Source: Ovis canadensis
Taxonomy: Eukaryota; Chordata; Mammalia; Artiodactyla; Bovidae
DNA: 64,000 bases
NCBI RefSeq assembly: GCF_042477335.2
Contig: NC_091247.1
Location: forward strand, 9,880,501 to 9,944,500
Reading direction: 5' to 3'
Shown: piece by piece, positions 1 through 11,705 of the stretch
Numbering within the stretch: the stretch's first letter is position 1
Layout: the number at the start of each line of letters is the position of its first letter
The notes under the pieces: generated by a model
The model's database searches: none
What the model was told of the DNA's origin: nothing
Seen by the model: the letters and a program-made list of their open reading frames with translations, nothing else
Position numbers and translations under genes: made by a program

Positions 1-348
1 AGATCTGGAGAAATAGATTTTGAGGCAAAAGCACTAATAGAGATAAAGAGCAGTGTTGCATAATAAGAAACAATTAAAATGCAAGAATCCTAAACCTACA
101 TGTGTCTATAACAACCTCAAAACATATAGAGCAAAATACTACTGAAATTTTAGCCACATCCACAATCAAACAGGGAGATTTTAATGTACTGTCTCTTATT
201 TATATGTCAAGCAGATGAAAAGCAAAATTAGTAATAAATAAGATTTGAACAATACAATTAACAAGCTCAAACTTATAAAGCTGTTTAGAACCCTGCATTC
301 AACTTTAGAGAACAGCATATACACCAACACAAGAGAAATAAGAGACTT

Positions 349-509
349 AGGTTCGATCCCTGGGTCAGGAAGGTCCCCTGGAGGATGGCACAGGAACTCA
401 CTCCAGTAGTTTTGTCTGGAGAATCCCGTGGACAAGGGAGCCTGGCGGGCTGCAGTCCATAGGGTCGCAAAGAACAGGACACGACTGAAGCAACCTAGCG
501 TAGCATAGT
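349..509 (+). mobile_element. Bov-tA SINE, 5' truncated
   Basis: It starts at the B-box-like GGTTCGATCCC and runs through the BovB-derived body to the end near GACACGACTGAAGC. The tRNA-like head before the B box is missing. Confidence 0.9.
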
Positions 510-716
510 ACGTGGAACAGTTATAAAAACAGCCAACAACTAGATCAGTTTCGTCTTAGAAACTCCAATATCATGCAGATGATATACTCTGATAACGAAT
601 TTAAAAAGACCCTAAATTGGTTCTTTGCAAAATTTAATAAAATATACAAATTTCAAGCATAATTTATCAAGAAAAAACAGAGAAAGCACCCATAAACAAT
701 ATTAAGAATGAAAAGG

Positions 717-985
717 GGGATTTCTCGGGTGGTCCAGTGGTTAAGAATCGCCTGCCAATGCAGGAGACACAGGTTCAATTCCTGGTCAGAGAAGACCCCA
801 CGTGCTGAGAAGTAACCAAGCCTGTAAGCCACAACCGCTGAGCCTGCACACAACTGCTGAAGCCCGGGCAACTCGAATCTGTGCTCCACAGCAAGGGAGG
901 CCCCTGCAGTGAAAAGCCAGTGCACCGCAATGAAGAGTAGCCCCTGTTCACCGCAACAACGTAAGCTCACGCGCATTGTCTCATG
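717..985 (+). mobile_element. CHR-type tRNA-Glu-derived SINE
   Basis: The tRNA-like head has GGTGGTCCAGTGGTTAAG and B box GGTTCAATTCC. The tail of degenerate CCACAAC and AGCCC modules is typical of the cetartiodactyl CHR family. It lies in the plus L1. Confidence 0.85.
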
Positions 986-1138
986 ACGGGTGCCTACTGG
1001 TCAAAAGGCACAAACTTTCACTGTAAGATGAATAAGATCTGGGGTCAAACATACCACACAGTGACTGCAGTTACCAATGGTGCATCATATATTTGAAAAC
1101 TGCTCAGAGATTAGATCTAAAATGCTTTATCACCACCA

Positions 1139-1171
<33 letters not shown>
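1139..1171. repeat. (CA)n microsatellite
   Basis: About 16 uninterrupted CA units after a short CAC-rich stretch, inside the L1 3' end. It is long enough to be polymorphic. Confidence 0.95.
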
Positions 1172-1174
<3 letters not shown>

Positions 1175-1426
1175 CTGGTGCAAACTGGTGATTATATGAG
1201 GTGAGGATGTGTTAACTAACCTTATTGTGATAATCATTTTGCAATATTATATATGCTTCAAGTCATCACATGGAATGCCTTAAACTTACACAGTGTTACA
1301 TGTCAATTATTAATATAGCTCAATAAAGTTGCACAAAAATAAAGCCCCCCATAAATAAAGCAGTAACTGCTATCACCACTTATATTCAACATTATACTAG
1401 ACAAATACAATTAATAAAAGAAGAAA

Positions 1427-1728
1427 GGGCTTCCCTGGTGGCTCAGTGGTAAAGAACCCACCTGCTAATGCAGGAGACACGGGTTTGATCACTGGTCCAG
1501 GAAGTTGCCATGAGACGACTAAGGCTGTGTGCCACAACTATTGAGTCTGTGCTGTAGAGCCGGGAGCCACAACTTCTGAGCCCTTGTGCTCCAGAGCCCC
1601 TGCTCTGCAACAAGAAAAGCCACTGCGGTAAGAAGCCACAACTACAGAGTAGCCCCCACTTGCTGAAACTAGAGAAAAATCCATGCAGCGATGAAGACCC
1701 AGCACAACCAAAAATAAATAAATAAACC
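1427..1728 (+). mobile_element. CHR-type SINE, near full length
   Basis: It runs from GGGCTTCCCTGGTGGCTCAG to an AAATAAATAAATAAA tail. The head carries recognisable A- and B-box regions and the long CHR body. It is inserted in L1 ORF2-like sequence. Confidence 0.9.
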
Positions 1729-2367
1729 TTTTAAAAATCTTTAAAAAATTTATAACTTGAAAATAATAATTATTTTAAAATAGGAGGAAAAAAGACATAT
1801 GGATGTAAAATGACAGATAAGTAGTGACTTAATTAATTAATTAATAATTAATTTAAATAATGACTTACTTAAGTAATTCCAAGATTTAAAAAATCATTGC
1901 CTACTTTTGGAAATTTGCAAGAAAATCTACCAACAAGCTATCAGGGTAATGGAGCTTGATAAAAATGCAAGCCGATAAATACAAATTCTGTATACAGAAA
2001 CTACTTGCAATCCCACACACCAGCAACAAAAAGCCAGAAAAAGTAACTTCAAGGAACTTGGTAAAAGTTGATAAAAAGTTCTTCAAGGAACCTGATAAGC
2101 TGGTTCTGAAATGTATGTGGAATCAGAGAGAGTCAAGAATAGCTCTTATTTTGTTGTTGTGTTTGTGTAAGCTGATGTATTCAGTGATGTATTCTTTTCC
2201 CAGATATGAAGACTCACTATGAAGCTGGAGTAATTGAAATCACATGGCATTAGTGCCGTGACAGACCAAAAGATCAAAAGTACAGAGAAAAGAACATAGA
2301 AACTGACCCACACATATAAGGAACTGGCACAAACGATCGGCCAAAGGAAGGACTATTTAATGAACGA

Positions 2368-2641
2368 TGCTGCTGCTGCTAAGTCGCTTCAGTCGTGTCC
2401 GACTCTGTGCAGCCCCATAGACGGCAGCCCACCAGGCTCCCCCGTCCCTGGGATTCTCCAGGCAAGAACACTGGAGTGGGTTGCCATTTCCTTCTCCAAT
2501 GCATGAAAGTGAAAAGTGAAAGTGAAGTCACTCAGTCGTGTCTGACTCTTAGCGACCCCATGGACTGCAGCCCGTCAGGCTCCTCCGTCCATGGGATTTT
2601 CCAGACAAGAGTACTGGAGAGGGGTGCCATTGCCTTCTCCG
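2368..2641 (-). mobile_element. Bov-A2 dimeric SINE
   Basis: Two Bov-A units joined head to tail, read on the minus strand. The (TGC)n run at the left edge is the complement of the 3' GCA repeat, and the linker ATGAAAGTGAAAAGTGAAAG lies between the units. It sits in L1 ORF2-like DNA. Confidence 0.93.
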
Positions 2642-2689
2642 AACAAATGATGCTATAATAAATGATAAAGAAGTGATACAATTAGAATA

Positions 2690-3315
2690 TTGCCGTTTTT
2701 CAAACCCTAATGAAATAACGGATCTAGGCACATCTGTGGTTGCTAACATTTCCCCCCACAAATGTGAAGTTAGACTTGATGTACCTGCTCATGAAAGTAC
2801 AAAAATCCTATGTGACGTAGTCTCGCCAAATGTCAAACCTGAATCTGGTCACAACTCTCGAGTAACTCTTTACAGGAAACCCAACGACAGAGGAAGACGG
2901 TAAGTGATACCACAAAGGTGCGATCAGAGAAACCCAGAATGTGGAAATCTGTACAGAACAAGTCTAGTTTCTTTAATAAACAATTATCAAGGCGGAAAAA
3001 TGGAGGAGGGAGATACTTATATAATAAAATAGAGTAAGGAAACATTTAACCAACTTTAATATGTGGACTTTATTTGGGTCCTGACTCAAATCAATGCTAA
3101 AAGAAAACTGATAAAACATGTAGACATTTGCTTATTGACACTGAAGAACTGTTGGGGTCTTTTTAGATGTAATAGTTATTTAGAAGAGAGAATGACTGAA
3201 GGTATGGATGAAATAAGATTGGCCATGATTAGATCACTGTTGAAGCTAATTGATGAGGACACGAAGTTTACTATCTTTTTTGCTGCATTATTTTTTATGT
3301 TTGCAATTTTCTAAA
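2690..3315 (+). mobile_element. Ancient L1M-type 3' UTR segment
   Basis: It has the 3' UTR-like motifs AATCTGGTCACAACTCTC, TTTATTTGGGTCCTGACTC and ATTGGCCATGATTAG of old L1M elements. A relative of the last part recurs at 41500-41705. The family name is tentative. Confidence 0.5.
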
Positions 3316-4208
3316 ATGAAAAGGAAGAACAACACTGGGATGATTTGTTATCCCTATGAGGAAATTGTAAAATTAAATCCCTCACATCATATAAAAAATT
3401 AATTATTGGTGGATTAAAAACTAATAATAAGTTGCAAAATCTTGAAACTTTAAGAAATAAATATAGGAACATTTGTTTATGACACTGGAGTGGGAAAAAT
3501 TTCCTAAATAAGAAAAAACCATGAACCATAATGGCAAACATGGATACATTTTAGTATATACAAAAAATATTTGTATACAATAAAAGATATTACAAAGTGA
3601 AAGACAAACCACAGTCTGAGAGAAACTACCTGCAACAAAATATTAGTGTCCATAATATATAATGAACCTTCACAAATCAGTGAGGGGAAAATGGGGAAAT
3701 GGACAAAGGCTAGGAACAGGCAATTCCAAGAGGAAACCCAAAAGTAAATATGTATGTAAAAAGCTCTGCAACCTCACAGGTAACAGGAAAATGCAACTGA
3801 AGCAACAGTGAGATACATCTCACAGCCATCAGGCAGCAAAACTCAAAAATCATATGATACCTGGTGACAGAGAGGATGTACAGAAATAAGCACTCTCATT
3901 GCTGGTGGACCTGTAAGCTTGATAATGCTGGTCCTAGTCGAGTTAAAGTTGCCTTGCAATTCAGCAATTTCATTTTCATGTAGCTACCCAAGACAAATGT
4001 TTTCCTGTGTACTAAGAACATGTGGATAAGAATGTTTATCATGCACTATACATCATAGTTTAAAAATGGAAACAACTATACCTTAGAAGGGAAATGGAAG
4101 ATTATTCATACAATGAAATACTAGCAGCAGAGCAGATAAAATGAATAAACTAAACTTATGTACATCACCATGAGTAAATCTCAGAAAAAGGCTTGAAAAG
4201 ATATGGAC

Positions 4209-4330
4209 AGGGACTTCTCCAGAGGTCCAGTGGTTAAGACTTTGCCTTCCAACATAAGAAGGCCTGGGTTTGATCCTTGGTCAGAGAACTAAGATCTCAC
4301 ACGCAGTACAGTGCAGAATAACAGATGGTA
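4209..4330 (+). mobile_element. CHR-type SINE, 3' truncated
   Basis: Only the tRNA-like head (GGTCCAGTGGTTAAGAC, then a B-box-like GGTTTGATCC) and a short body remain. L1 sequence continues on both sides. Confidence 0.8.
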
Positions 4331-4694
4331 CAAGAAAACATGAATACCTCTGTGCAAAAAACAAACAATCATACCTTGTTTGCACCAAGGTATGCACTGA
4401 TACCAAGGCATGCACTGATCATACCTTGCACTGTATACAAGATTAATGCAAAATAAATCACAGACCTAAACATAGAATCTAAAACAGAATTTAAAAAGAG
4501 ATATGGACAATATGCTATTATTCATGTAAACTGAAAATATCCCAAAGAACTGTGTGTGTTACTTGTAGATATATACTTACGTTGTAAACGTATGGGAATG
4601 ATGCCATTGTTAAGGAAAATGATGTCCTTGGGGGAAAAAGGTGAAAAGATAGGTGGGACTCCAAAACTCTGATGATGATAAAATGGTATTTGTC

Positions 4695-4817
4695 ATGGGT
4701 GGGGAAGACCCCTGGAGGAGGAAGTAGCAATCCGCTCCAGTATTCTTAATTGGGAAACCCTATGGACAGAGGAGCCTGGTGGGCTACAGTGCATGGGGTC
4801 TCAGAGTCGGACAGTTC
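4695..4817 (+). mobile_element. Bov-tA SINE body, 5' truncated
   Basis: It begins at the GGGGAAGACCCCTGGAG module and ends at CAGAGTCGGACAG. The tRNA-like head is absent. Confidence 0.88.
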
Positions 4818-4880
4818 ATATAAATAAAATCATATAATATGTGGTTTGTTGTGACCAGTTTCTTTCCCAATTTCTTGGCC

Positions 4881-4935
4881 TTAACATGATATTCTCATGT
4901 TGTTAACATGATGTTCTCATGTTGTTAACATGATG
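4881..4935. repeat. 22-bp tandem repeat, about 2.5 copies
   Basis: AACATGATGTTCTCATGTTG-type units recur in tandem, with one G/A difference between the first two. Each unit is itself nearly palindromic. Confidence 0.85.
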
Positions 4936-5117
4936 TTCATCTGTGCTGTGGCATGTATCAGCACTTCCTTTTGCATGTCTAATATTTCTCTGCATGAATA
5001 TATCACATTTTCTTTATTTAGTCATCTATTGATGGACATTGAGGCTGTTTCAACCATTTGGCTATGATGAATAATACTGCTTCGAACCCTTACATAAAGT
5101 TTTTGTGTGAGAGTATT

Positions 5118-5327
5118 TTTCCCGGGTGGTTCAGAAGTAAAGAGCTGCCGGCCGGTGCAGGAGACTCAGGAGACACAGGTTCAATCTCTGTGTCGGGAGG
5201 ATCCCCTGGAGAAGAAGATGGCAACCCACTCCAATATCCTTGCCCGGGAGATCTCATGGACAGAGGAGCCTGGCGGATACAGTCCATGAAGTTGCAAAGG
5301 GTCGGACACGAATGAGAGACTGAAAAC
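5118..5327 (+). mobile_element. Bov-tA SINE, near full length
   Basis: Degenerate tRNA-like head, B-box-like GGTTCAATCTC and the BovB-derived body ending GGGTCGGACACGAATGAG. It carries a small internal duplication of GGAGACtcAGGAGACAC. Confidence 0.9.
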
Positions 5328-8130
5328 ACAACCATCTATATCTCCTTTCTGTCAACTATTTGCTTAAATTCATATTTCTCAACAATTTTTCATTATCGAC
5401 TCCATAAGGAGAAAATTTTAATTTATCTAGTTAATACAAACTAACTAACTTGTGTTAGTTAATTTAAAACTGTCTTAAGGAATAAGGTTTATTCCTTAGA
5501 GGTGAGCTTTGGAGGGTCACAAACCATTGTAATATCCAAGATATTTTACCTTCCAAGAATCCATTTTTGGCCCCTGAAGGCCTGTTAACACCTACTGAGA
5601 ATGTGCACTTTTAGAGGCTTTGCACATTTTCCCCTCTGGGATTGTTGTTCTTATTTTTTCCATTTTTTAGGATTGTTTTGTATGTTACAGAACCTAGCTC
5701 TTTGTGATACGAGTTGCATATAATTCCCCTCAGTCTGCAATTTCTTCGGATTTGGCTTCTGGTGGATTTTTGCCTTATAGATTTTTTAAAAGATAGTTGA
5801 ACTTATCAATCTTTCTATGGCTTCTGGGCTTTTGCCGTACTTACTAAGGCCTTTGCTATTCCAAGATTATAAAAACATTCTTCTGCAACTTACGGTTTCA
5901 ATTTCCAAGTTTAAATCTCTAACTCACCTGAAATTTATTTGGTGTAAAGTACAAACTAGGGATCTGACTTTTTTCCCAAGATGACTATGCAGTTACTTCA
6001 GGGCTGACTACTGAAAGATCTTTTTCACAGGGACTGAAGTGCCGCCTCTGTTGTATACTAAACCACTGTGCAGCTTTGGGTCTAATTCTGAACCTTTAGT
6101 CTGTACTACTGACATGTTTATGCATGCATGTACTGTCACTGCTGTGCTTAATGTAGCTCAAATATTTTATTATCTGGTGCCCTCTTTCCTTCTAATTTCT
6201 TGACACTTAAAAATTGGTTTCCTATTTTGGTTTCTTTTTATCTGAACTTTAAAATCATTAAAGTTGGTTTCATTAAATAATACTGTTGGGATCTCATCAT
6301 ATTGTAAATGAATTTTAACAGAACTGACACCTAAATTTGAGTGTCCTGTTCAAAAACTTTTCATTTTTAAAGTCATTTGCGATCTTTAGTATTTCAAAGT
6401 TTTATTTATACAAATATCACATATTTCTCATTATGATAAAATACTATTTTAAGTACCAAGAATGTATGCACACACACTCTTGACTCTTAATTTTGTACCC
6501 AACATTGAGCTATGTTATTTTTATGTTTTGTAGTTTAGTCTCTTGGGTTTTACAGCTATACAATCATATAATCTTATCATATCATCTGCAAATAAAGATA
6601 ATGTCCCATTTTCTTATATTCATACCTCTAATGTCTTTCCTTAATTACATTGATTACTTCTTACAGAACAATGCTAAATAATAGTCCAATATGATATTGA
6701 ACACTTTTGTTTTATCCTGACTTTAATGGGAATGCTGTTAGTGTTTTCTCCCGCTAAGTATAATGCTGGCTTATGGGGTGAAATGAGTCTACTTGATATG
6801 TTAAAGAAATAATTCTCTCTTCCTATTTTATTAAATGTTTTAAACATTAAGAATAGATATTGAATTTTGTCAAATGCCTTTCAATGTTCATGGAGATGGT
6901 CTTATGATTTTTCTCTTTAGACCTATTAATATGATGAATTATATTAATAGATATTTTCCCATTTTATTATGAAATTTTTCAAACAAATACCGAAGATGAA
7001 AGAATCTTACACTGTGAACAAGCATATATCTACCACCTACATTCCTTTCATTAACATGCTACTATATGCGTTTTATTACATAATAGGTAATAATTTTAAA
7101 TATTGATTTGAATAAATTTTAAGTAATTCTATTAGATTTTACAATATTGAATTATTCATATATTAGTATAGTAAATACTTGGTCATAGTGTATGAGTTTT
7201 GTTTCGAAGCACTGTTGTATTTTCTTTGCAGCAATTTTAACTTGGACCTTTGCATCAATATTCAGAGATGTATGTACATGAGATGAGTATGTACATTTGT
7301 ATACCTTTGCTTGACAAAATCAATTTGAACATTAAACATGTTTTTCTTTTAGGCACTGAAACAGTTTAAGTATCATTAGAATTATCTGTCCCTTAAAACA
7401 CTGGTAGAATTCCCCTGTAAAACTATTCGGGATGAATTATTTTTCAAAAAGGTGAGTAAATACTTAACACAATTTTCTCTTTCCTCTATGGCAATTTGTT
7501 TATTATTTCTTTCTCTTCTGGGGTCAGTTTTGACAAATTATTTTTTCCTGATAGAAGTGTCAATTTCTTCTAGTTGTCAAATGTTTCTGCACAAAGTAAA
7601 GTGTCTCTTCAGTTCAGTTCAGTCACTCAGTCATGTCCGACTCTTTGCAGCCCCATGGACTGCAGCATGCCAGGCCTCCCTGTCCATCACCAACTTCCAG
7701 AGTTTACTCAAACTCATGGCCATTGAGTCGGTGATGCCATCCAACCATCTCATCCTCTGTCATCCCCTTCTCCTCCTGCCTTAAATCTTTCCCAGCATCA
7801 GGGTCTTTTCAAACGAGTCAGTTCTTTGCATCAGGTGGCCAAAGTATTGGAGCTTCAGCTTTAACATCAGTCCTGCCAATGAACACCCAGGACAGGTCTC
7901 CTTTAGGAAGGACTGGTTGGACCTCCTTGCAGTCCAAGGGACTCTCAAGAGTCTTCTCCAACACCACAGTTCAAAAGCATCAATTCTTCAGTGCTCAGAT
8001 TTCTTTATAGTCCAATTCTCACATCCATACATGACTACTGGAAAAACTATAGCCTTGACTAGATGGACCTTTGTTGGCAAAGTATTGTCTCTGCTTTTTA
8101 ATATGCTGTCTAGGTTGGTCATGACTTTCC

Positions 8131-8492
8131 TTCCAAGGATTAAGTAAGTGTTAATAGCTCAGTCGTGCCCGACTCTTTGAGACCTCATGGACTGCAGCCC
8201 ACCAGGCTTCTCTGTCCATGGGATTTTGCAGGCAAGAACACTGAAGTGGGTTGCCATTTCCTTTTCCAGGGGATCTTCCTGACCCAGGGATTGAACTCGG
8301 ATCTCCTGCACTGCAGGCAAATTCTTCACTGACTGAGCTATAAAGGAAGTCCAAGAATACTGGAGGGGGCTGCCATTTCCTACTCCAGGGGATCTTCCCA
8401 ACCCAGGGATCAAGCCCGCGTTGCCTGTGGCTCCTGCATTGCAGGCAGATTCTTTACTGCTGGGCCACCAGGTAGCCTTTCCAAGGATTAAG
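8131..8492. repeat. 14-bp target-site duplication around a SINE insertion
   Basis: TTCCAAGGATTAAG occurs exactly at 8131-8144 and 8479-8492, flanking the inserted SINE material. It shows that one retroposition event opened the BovB. Confidence 0.93.
8145..8478 (-). mobile_element. Dimeric Bov-tA SINE (Bov-tA2 type)
   Basis: One complete Bov-tA on the minus strand (8145-8355) abuts a second tRNA-head unit (8356-8475) without a flanking repeat between them. They share one outer TSD, so they inserted as a dimer. Confidence 0.9.
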
Positions 8493-8809
8493 AGTCTTTT
8501 AATTTCATGGCTGCAGTCACCATCTGCAGTGATTTTGGAGCCCCCCAAAATAAAGTCAGCTACTGTTTCCATTGTTTCCCCATTGATTTGCCATGAAGTG
8601 ATCGGACTGGATGCCATGAGCTTAGTTTTCTGAATGTTGAGCTTTAAACCAACTTTTTCACTCTCCTCTTTCACTTTCATCAAGAGGATCTTTAGTTCTT
8701 CTTCACTTTCTGCCATAAGGGTGGTGTCATTTGCATATCTGAGGTTATTGATATTTCTCCCGGCAATCTTGATTCCAGCTTGCAATTCATCCAGCCCAAC
8801 GTTTCTCAT
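8493..8809 (-). pseudogene. BovB reverse transcriptase fragment (palm and thumb part)
   Basis: The minus-strand frame has NLRYANDTTLMAESEEEL followed by KVKEESEKVGLKLNIQ and TADGDCSHEIKR, typical of the BovB RT. In place of the catalytic Y-A-D-D box this copy reads Y-A-N-D, losing one aspartate. The frame runs on into the SINE at 8478, so it is not functional. Confidence 0.9.
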
Positions 8810-8820
8810 GATGTTCTCTG

Positions 8821-8978
8821 CTGCTGCTGCTGCTGCTAAGTCACTTCAGTCGTGTCCAACTCTGTGCGACCCCATAGATGGCAACCCACCAGGCCCCCCC
8901 GTCCCTGGGATTCTCCAGGCAAGAACACTGGAGTGGGTTGCCAATTCTTTCTCCAATGCATGAAAGTGAAAAGTGAAA
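8821..8978 (-). mobile_element. Bov-A SINE unit inserted in BovB
   Basis: A single Bov-A unit with a (CTG)n run at its left and ATGAAAGTGAAAAGTGAAAG at its right. The flanks TGTTCTCTGC and TGTACTCTGC differ at one base and look like the TSD. Confidence 0.9.
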
Positions 8979-9046
8979 GTGTACTCTGCGTATAAGTTAA
9001 ATGAGCAGGGTGACAATATACAGCCTTGATGTACTCCTTTTCCTAT

Positions 9047-9373
9047 TTAGAACCAGTCTGTTGTTCCATGTTCTGTTCTGACTGTTGCTTCCTGACCTGC
9101 GTATAGATTTCTCAAGAAGCAGGTTAGGTGGTCTGGTATTCCCATCTCTTTCAGAATTTTCCACAGTTTGTTGTGATTCACACAGTCAAAGGCTTTGGCA
9201 TAGTCAATAAAGCCGAAATAGATGTTTTTCTGGAACTCTCTTGCTTTTTCCATGATCCAGTGGATGTTGGCAATTTGATCTCTGGTTCCTCTGCCTTTTC
9301 TAAAACCAGCTTGAACATCTGAATGTTCATGGTTCACGTATTGTTGAAGCCTGGCTTGGAGAATTTTGAGCAT
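9047..9373 (-). pseudogene. BovB reverse transcriptase fragment (fingers and palm part)
   Basis: The 108-codon minus-strand frame contains QAGFRKGRGTRDQIANIHW and FIDYAKAFDCVNHNKLW, the RT block with the first catalytic aspartate. It is separated from the other RT part at 8493-8809 by a frame break and a Bov-A insertion. Confidence 0.92.
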
Positions 9374-9846
9374 TACTTTACTAGTGTGTGAGATGAGTGC
9401 AATTGTGCGATAGTTTGAGCATTCTTTGGCATTGCCTTTGTTTGGGATTGGAATGAAAACTGACCTTTTCCAGTCCTGTGGCCACTGCTGAGTTTTCCAA
9501 ATTTGCTGGCATATTGAGTGCTTACAATGCTTATAATTATTTATTTGTGTTTATTTTTCAGTTGGCATGATTACATTTTTATAAATTTTGTACATTTTTA
9601 CTTTCTCATTTTTTATTAGGTTACCAAACCACTGATATATTATTGTTTTTGCCCTTAAGAACTAGTACCTGGATTTAGCAGTGTTAAATATTTTCTTTTC
9701 TAATTCATTGTTTGTTTGTTTTTTTTCTTTAAGATTCTTTCCTTCTGATTTTTTAAGACCATGAATTTTCCTTTGTTTTACCACGGTCCTACCTCTATCT
9801 TATGGGTCTAATATTTAGGATATTCACTGTCACTATTTTCACATCG

Positions 9847-10062
9847 GCTTCCCAGGTGGCGCAATGGTAAAGAATTCACCTGCCAGTGCAGGAGACACAA
9901 GAGACACTGTTTCGATCCCTGAGTTGGGAAGATTCCTTGGAGTAGGGAATGCAACCCCTCCAGTATGCTTGCCTGGAAAACTCCATGGACAAAGGAGGGA
10001 GCCTGGCAGGCTGCAGTCCATGGAATTGCAGAGAGTAGGGCATGACTGGGCACATAGACATT
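9847..10062 (+). mobile_element. Bov-tA SINE
   Basis: Complete tRNA-like head (GGCTTCCCAGGTGGCGCAA), B-box-like segment and BovB-derived body. It sits in antisense L1 sequence. Confidence 0.92.
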
Positions 10063-10774
10063 TTCTAAACACTTTGAAATTTGGAATTTGATTCTTCTTG
10101 ACTCAAGACTTGTTTGAAAGTTCTAAATTTTATAGGCAGAAAAATATTTTTTGCATCTTATTAATTTTTGGTTTTGTTGCATTGTGATCAGAGAATGCTG
10201 TCTCACTATCCCTACCTTAGTTTTCTTTTTGAATTAATACATTGTCAATTTTGTACACTAATAGGACCACTTGAAAGGAATGTGCAATCATTGTTTTTAA
10301 GGATAAGTCGATGTGATTATATTTTAGACCTACCTCATTAATTATGTTTTTAGGTGTTTTATATTATTACTCTTTAATGTAAATGTCATGAACTTAGAGA
10401 GGTGAATTAAAGCCTCTGGCTACTCATTTGTCAGTCTTTGTCTCGTCTTCTATCTCCTGTTGAACAATTATGTATAAGCACATGGATATACATAATTGGG
10501 CTTTCATTATGAATTGTAGCGTTTGACATTATTAATTGCTCACCTTTGTAAATCACCTTTTTTTATGGCTAAGAATACCACTGAATCACAATTTATTTAG
10601 TTACATTGTATTGTCAGATATTGAGGTTTTCCTAATTTTTCTTTAGTGTGAAAGAATCCTATTAATTTGAAAAGTGCTAAATAGTATTGTTGTTTTGATT
10701 TGCATTTCTTGGCTAGCATTAAGATTTAATATTTTATCATCATTTGCACTTATCTATTAATGAATCATTAATGA

Positions 10775-10857
10775 TTATAATAGATACAACATAGATGTTC
10801 AACAATAGGAAGCTAGATAAATAAACTTTCAGTATATTAATATAATGGAATGAAAGT
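10775..10857 (+). mobile_element. Short L1 ORF2 3' fragment
   Basis: Motifs such as AGATGTTCAACAATAGG and TATTAATATAATGGAATGA match the end of L1 ORF2 on the plus strand. It is opposite in direction to the L1 on its left. Confidence 0.55.
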
Positions 10858-11175
10858 AGTTACCATTTATCATGCTTTATACACATTATATCATCTTATC
10901 TCTATAACAGTCCTGTAAGGTCATTATTACCATTTTCAAGTGATTCTAAGATTAAATTTTTATATATCAACATACCTAAAATTAATTGCTTGTGTGTCAT
11001 AGTTTAATTGGCAGTGTTTTTTTTTTCTTTCTTTCTTAGTGGCAAAAAAGGTAATTCTTACAATTGATGGCATACTAGTTTCAGTGAAATATGTTATTTC
11101 CCCAGTTTCATAGATTATGGTACTGAATCTCAAAGATGTTAAGTAATTTGCTCAAGGTCAGCCAACTTTAAAATG
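10858..11175 (-). mobile_element. MIR SINE split by about 155 bp
   Basis: Left part (10858-10940) has the ATACACATTATATCATCTTA and TGTAAGGTCATTATTACC modules. Right part (11098-11175) has AAAGATGTTAAGTAATTTGC and CTCAAGGTCAGCC. Both read as minus-strand MIR. The intervening 10941-11097 is not recognised. Confidence 0.75.
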
Positions 11176-11189
11176 CCTGGAAGCCTATA

Positions 11190-11556
11190 GATCAAAATGT
11201 TAAAATGGTTCTCTCTGGGTGTAAGGATTATAATTAGTTTTTTTTCTCTTTTGCTCTTCCATACTGTATGTTTTCTTCAATATATACATATAACTTTTAT
11301 AATATGAAAAAGAAGAATTGCTCTTTTTAAAAAGGAAAAAATAAAGTTAGATTCCCCAATTCATGCTGTTCATCAAAATTAATCCCAGATAGATTAAATA
11401 ATTATATATACATATAAATGAGAGAAGTCTAGTCATCCTAAGACTGTGGCATCTGTGTAGTTTTTTCAATTATCCCTAAAATGTTCCCTGAAAATCAACA
11501 TAGCAGCAAAAGGGAAAAAAGTCTGTACTCAATCTCTTCAATAAAATTAGGTGATA
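11190..11556 (+). mobile_element. L1-like fragments
   Basis: 11190-11345 resembles an old L1M 3' end (GGTTCTCTCTGGGTGTAAGG, then T-rich). 11346-11556 resembles plus-strand ORF2 (AGATAGATTAAATAA; AATCTCTTCAATAAAATTAG). Both are heavily decayed. Confidence 0.5.
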
Positions 11557-11665
11557 GGGACTTCCCTGGAAACCTAGAGGTTAAGATTTCATGCTTCCAA
11601 TGCGAGGGGCACAGGTTTGATCCCTGGTTAGGGAACTAAGATCCTGTATGCCACACAGCAGGGCA
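11557..11665 (+). mobile_element. CHR-type SINE, 3' truncated
   Basis: GGACTTCCCTGG head, B box GGTTTGATCCC and GGGAACTAAGATCC body. It runs into a GGAA/GGGA-rich purine tract (about 11664-11705). Confidence 0.85.
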
Positions 11666-11705
11666 CAAAGGAAGGAAGGATGGGAGGGAGGGAGAGGGAG
11701 GGGTG

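Larger units (their letters stand above)
1..4520 (+). mobile_element. L1 LINE fossil (ORF2 to 3' end), interrupted
   Basis: Blocks at 1-348, 510-716, 1004-1426, 1740-2367, 2642-4208 and 4331-4520 resemble mammalian L1 ORF2 and 3' UTR read on the plus strand, for example the ORF2-like stretch near 610-716 and the 3' UTR-like stretch at 1004-1345. All frames are broken. It is cut by Bov-tA, CHR and Bov-A2 SINEs. It may be more than one L1 copy, since 3' UTR-like sequence occurs twice (1004-1345 and 2690-3315). Confidence 0.8.
7608..9520 (-). mobile_element. BovB (RTE) LINE, 5' truncated, SINE-interrupted
   Basis: It starts at the BovB 3' terminus, marked here by the complement TTCAGTTCAGTTCAGT, and runs through the C-terminal and reverse transcriptase (RT) coding region on the minus strand. 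Two SINE insertions (8145-8478, 8821-8978) split it. It has replaced part of an older antisense L1, which resumes at 9521. Confidence 0.95.
4818..10760 (-). mobile_element. Antisense L1 LINE fossil, interrupted
   Basis: Long T-rich blocks (4818-5117, 5328-7607, 9521-9846, 10063-10760) read as L1 3' UTR and ORF2 on the minus strand, for example around 6840-6960 and 10130-10200. They are split by Bov-tA SINEs and a 1.9 kb BovB. About 6960-7300 is less clearly L1. No frame is intact. Confidence 0.75.

Noticed and set aside
1139-1171. CRISPR array or other prokaryotic repeat structure
   Set aside because: The repeats here are microsatellites, and all context is mammalian transposon sequence.
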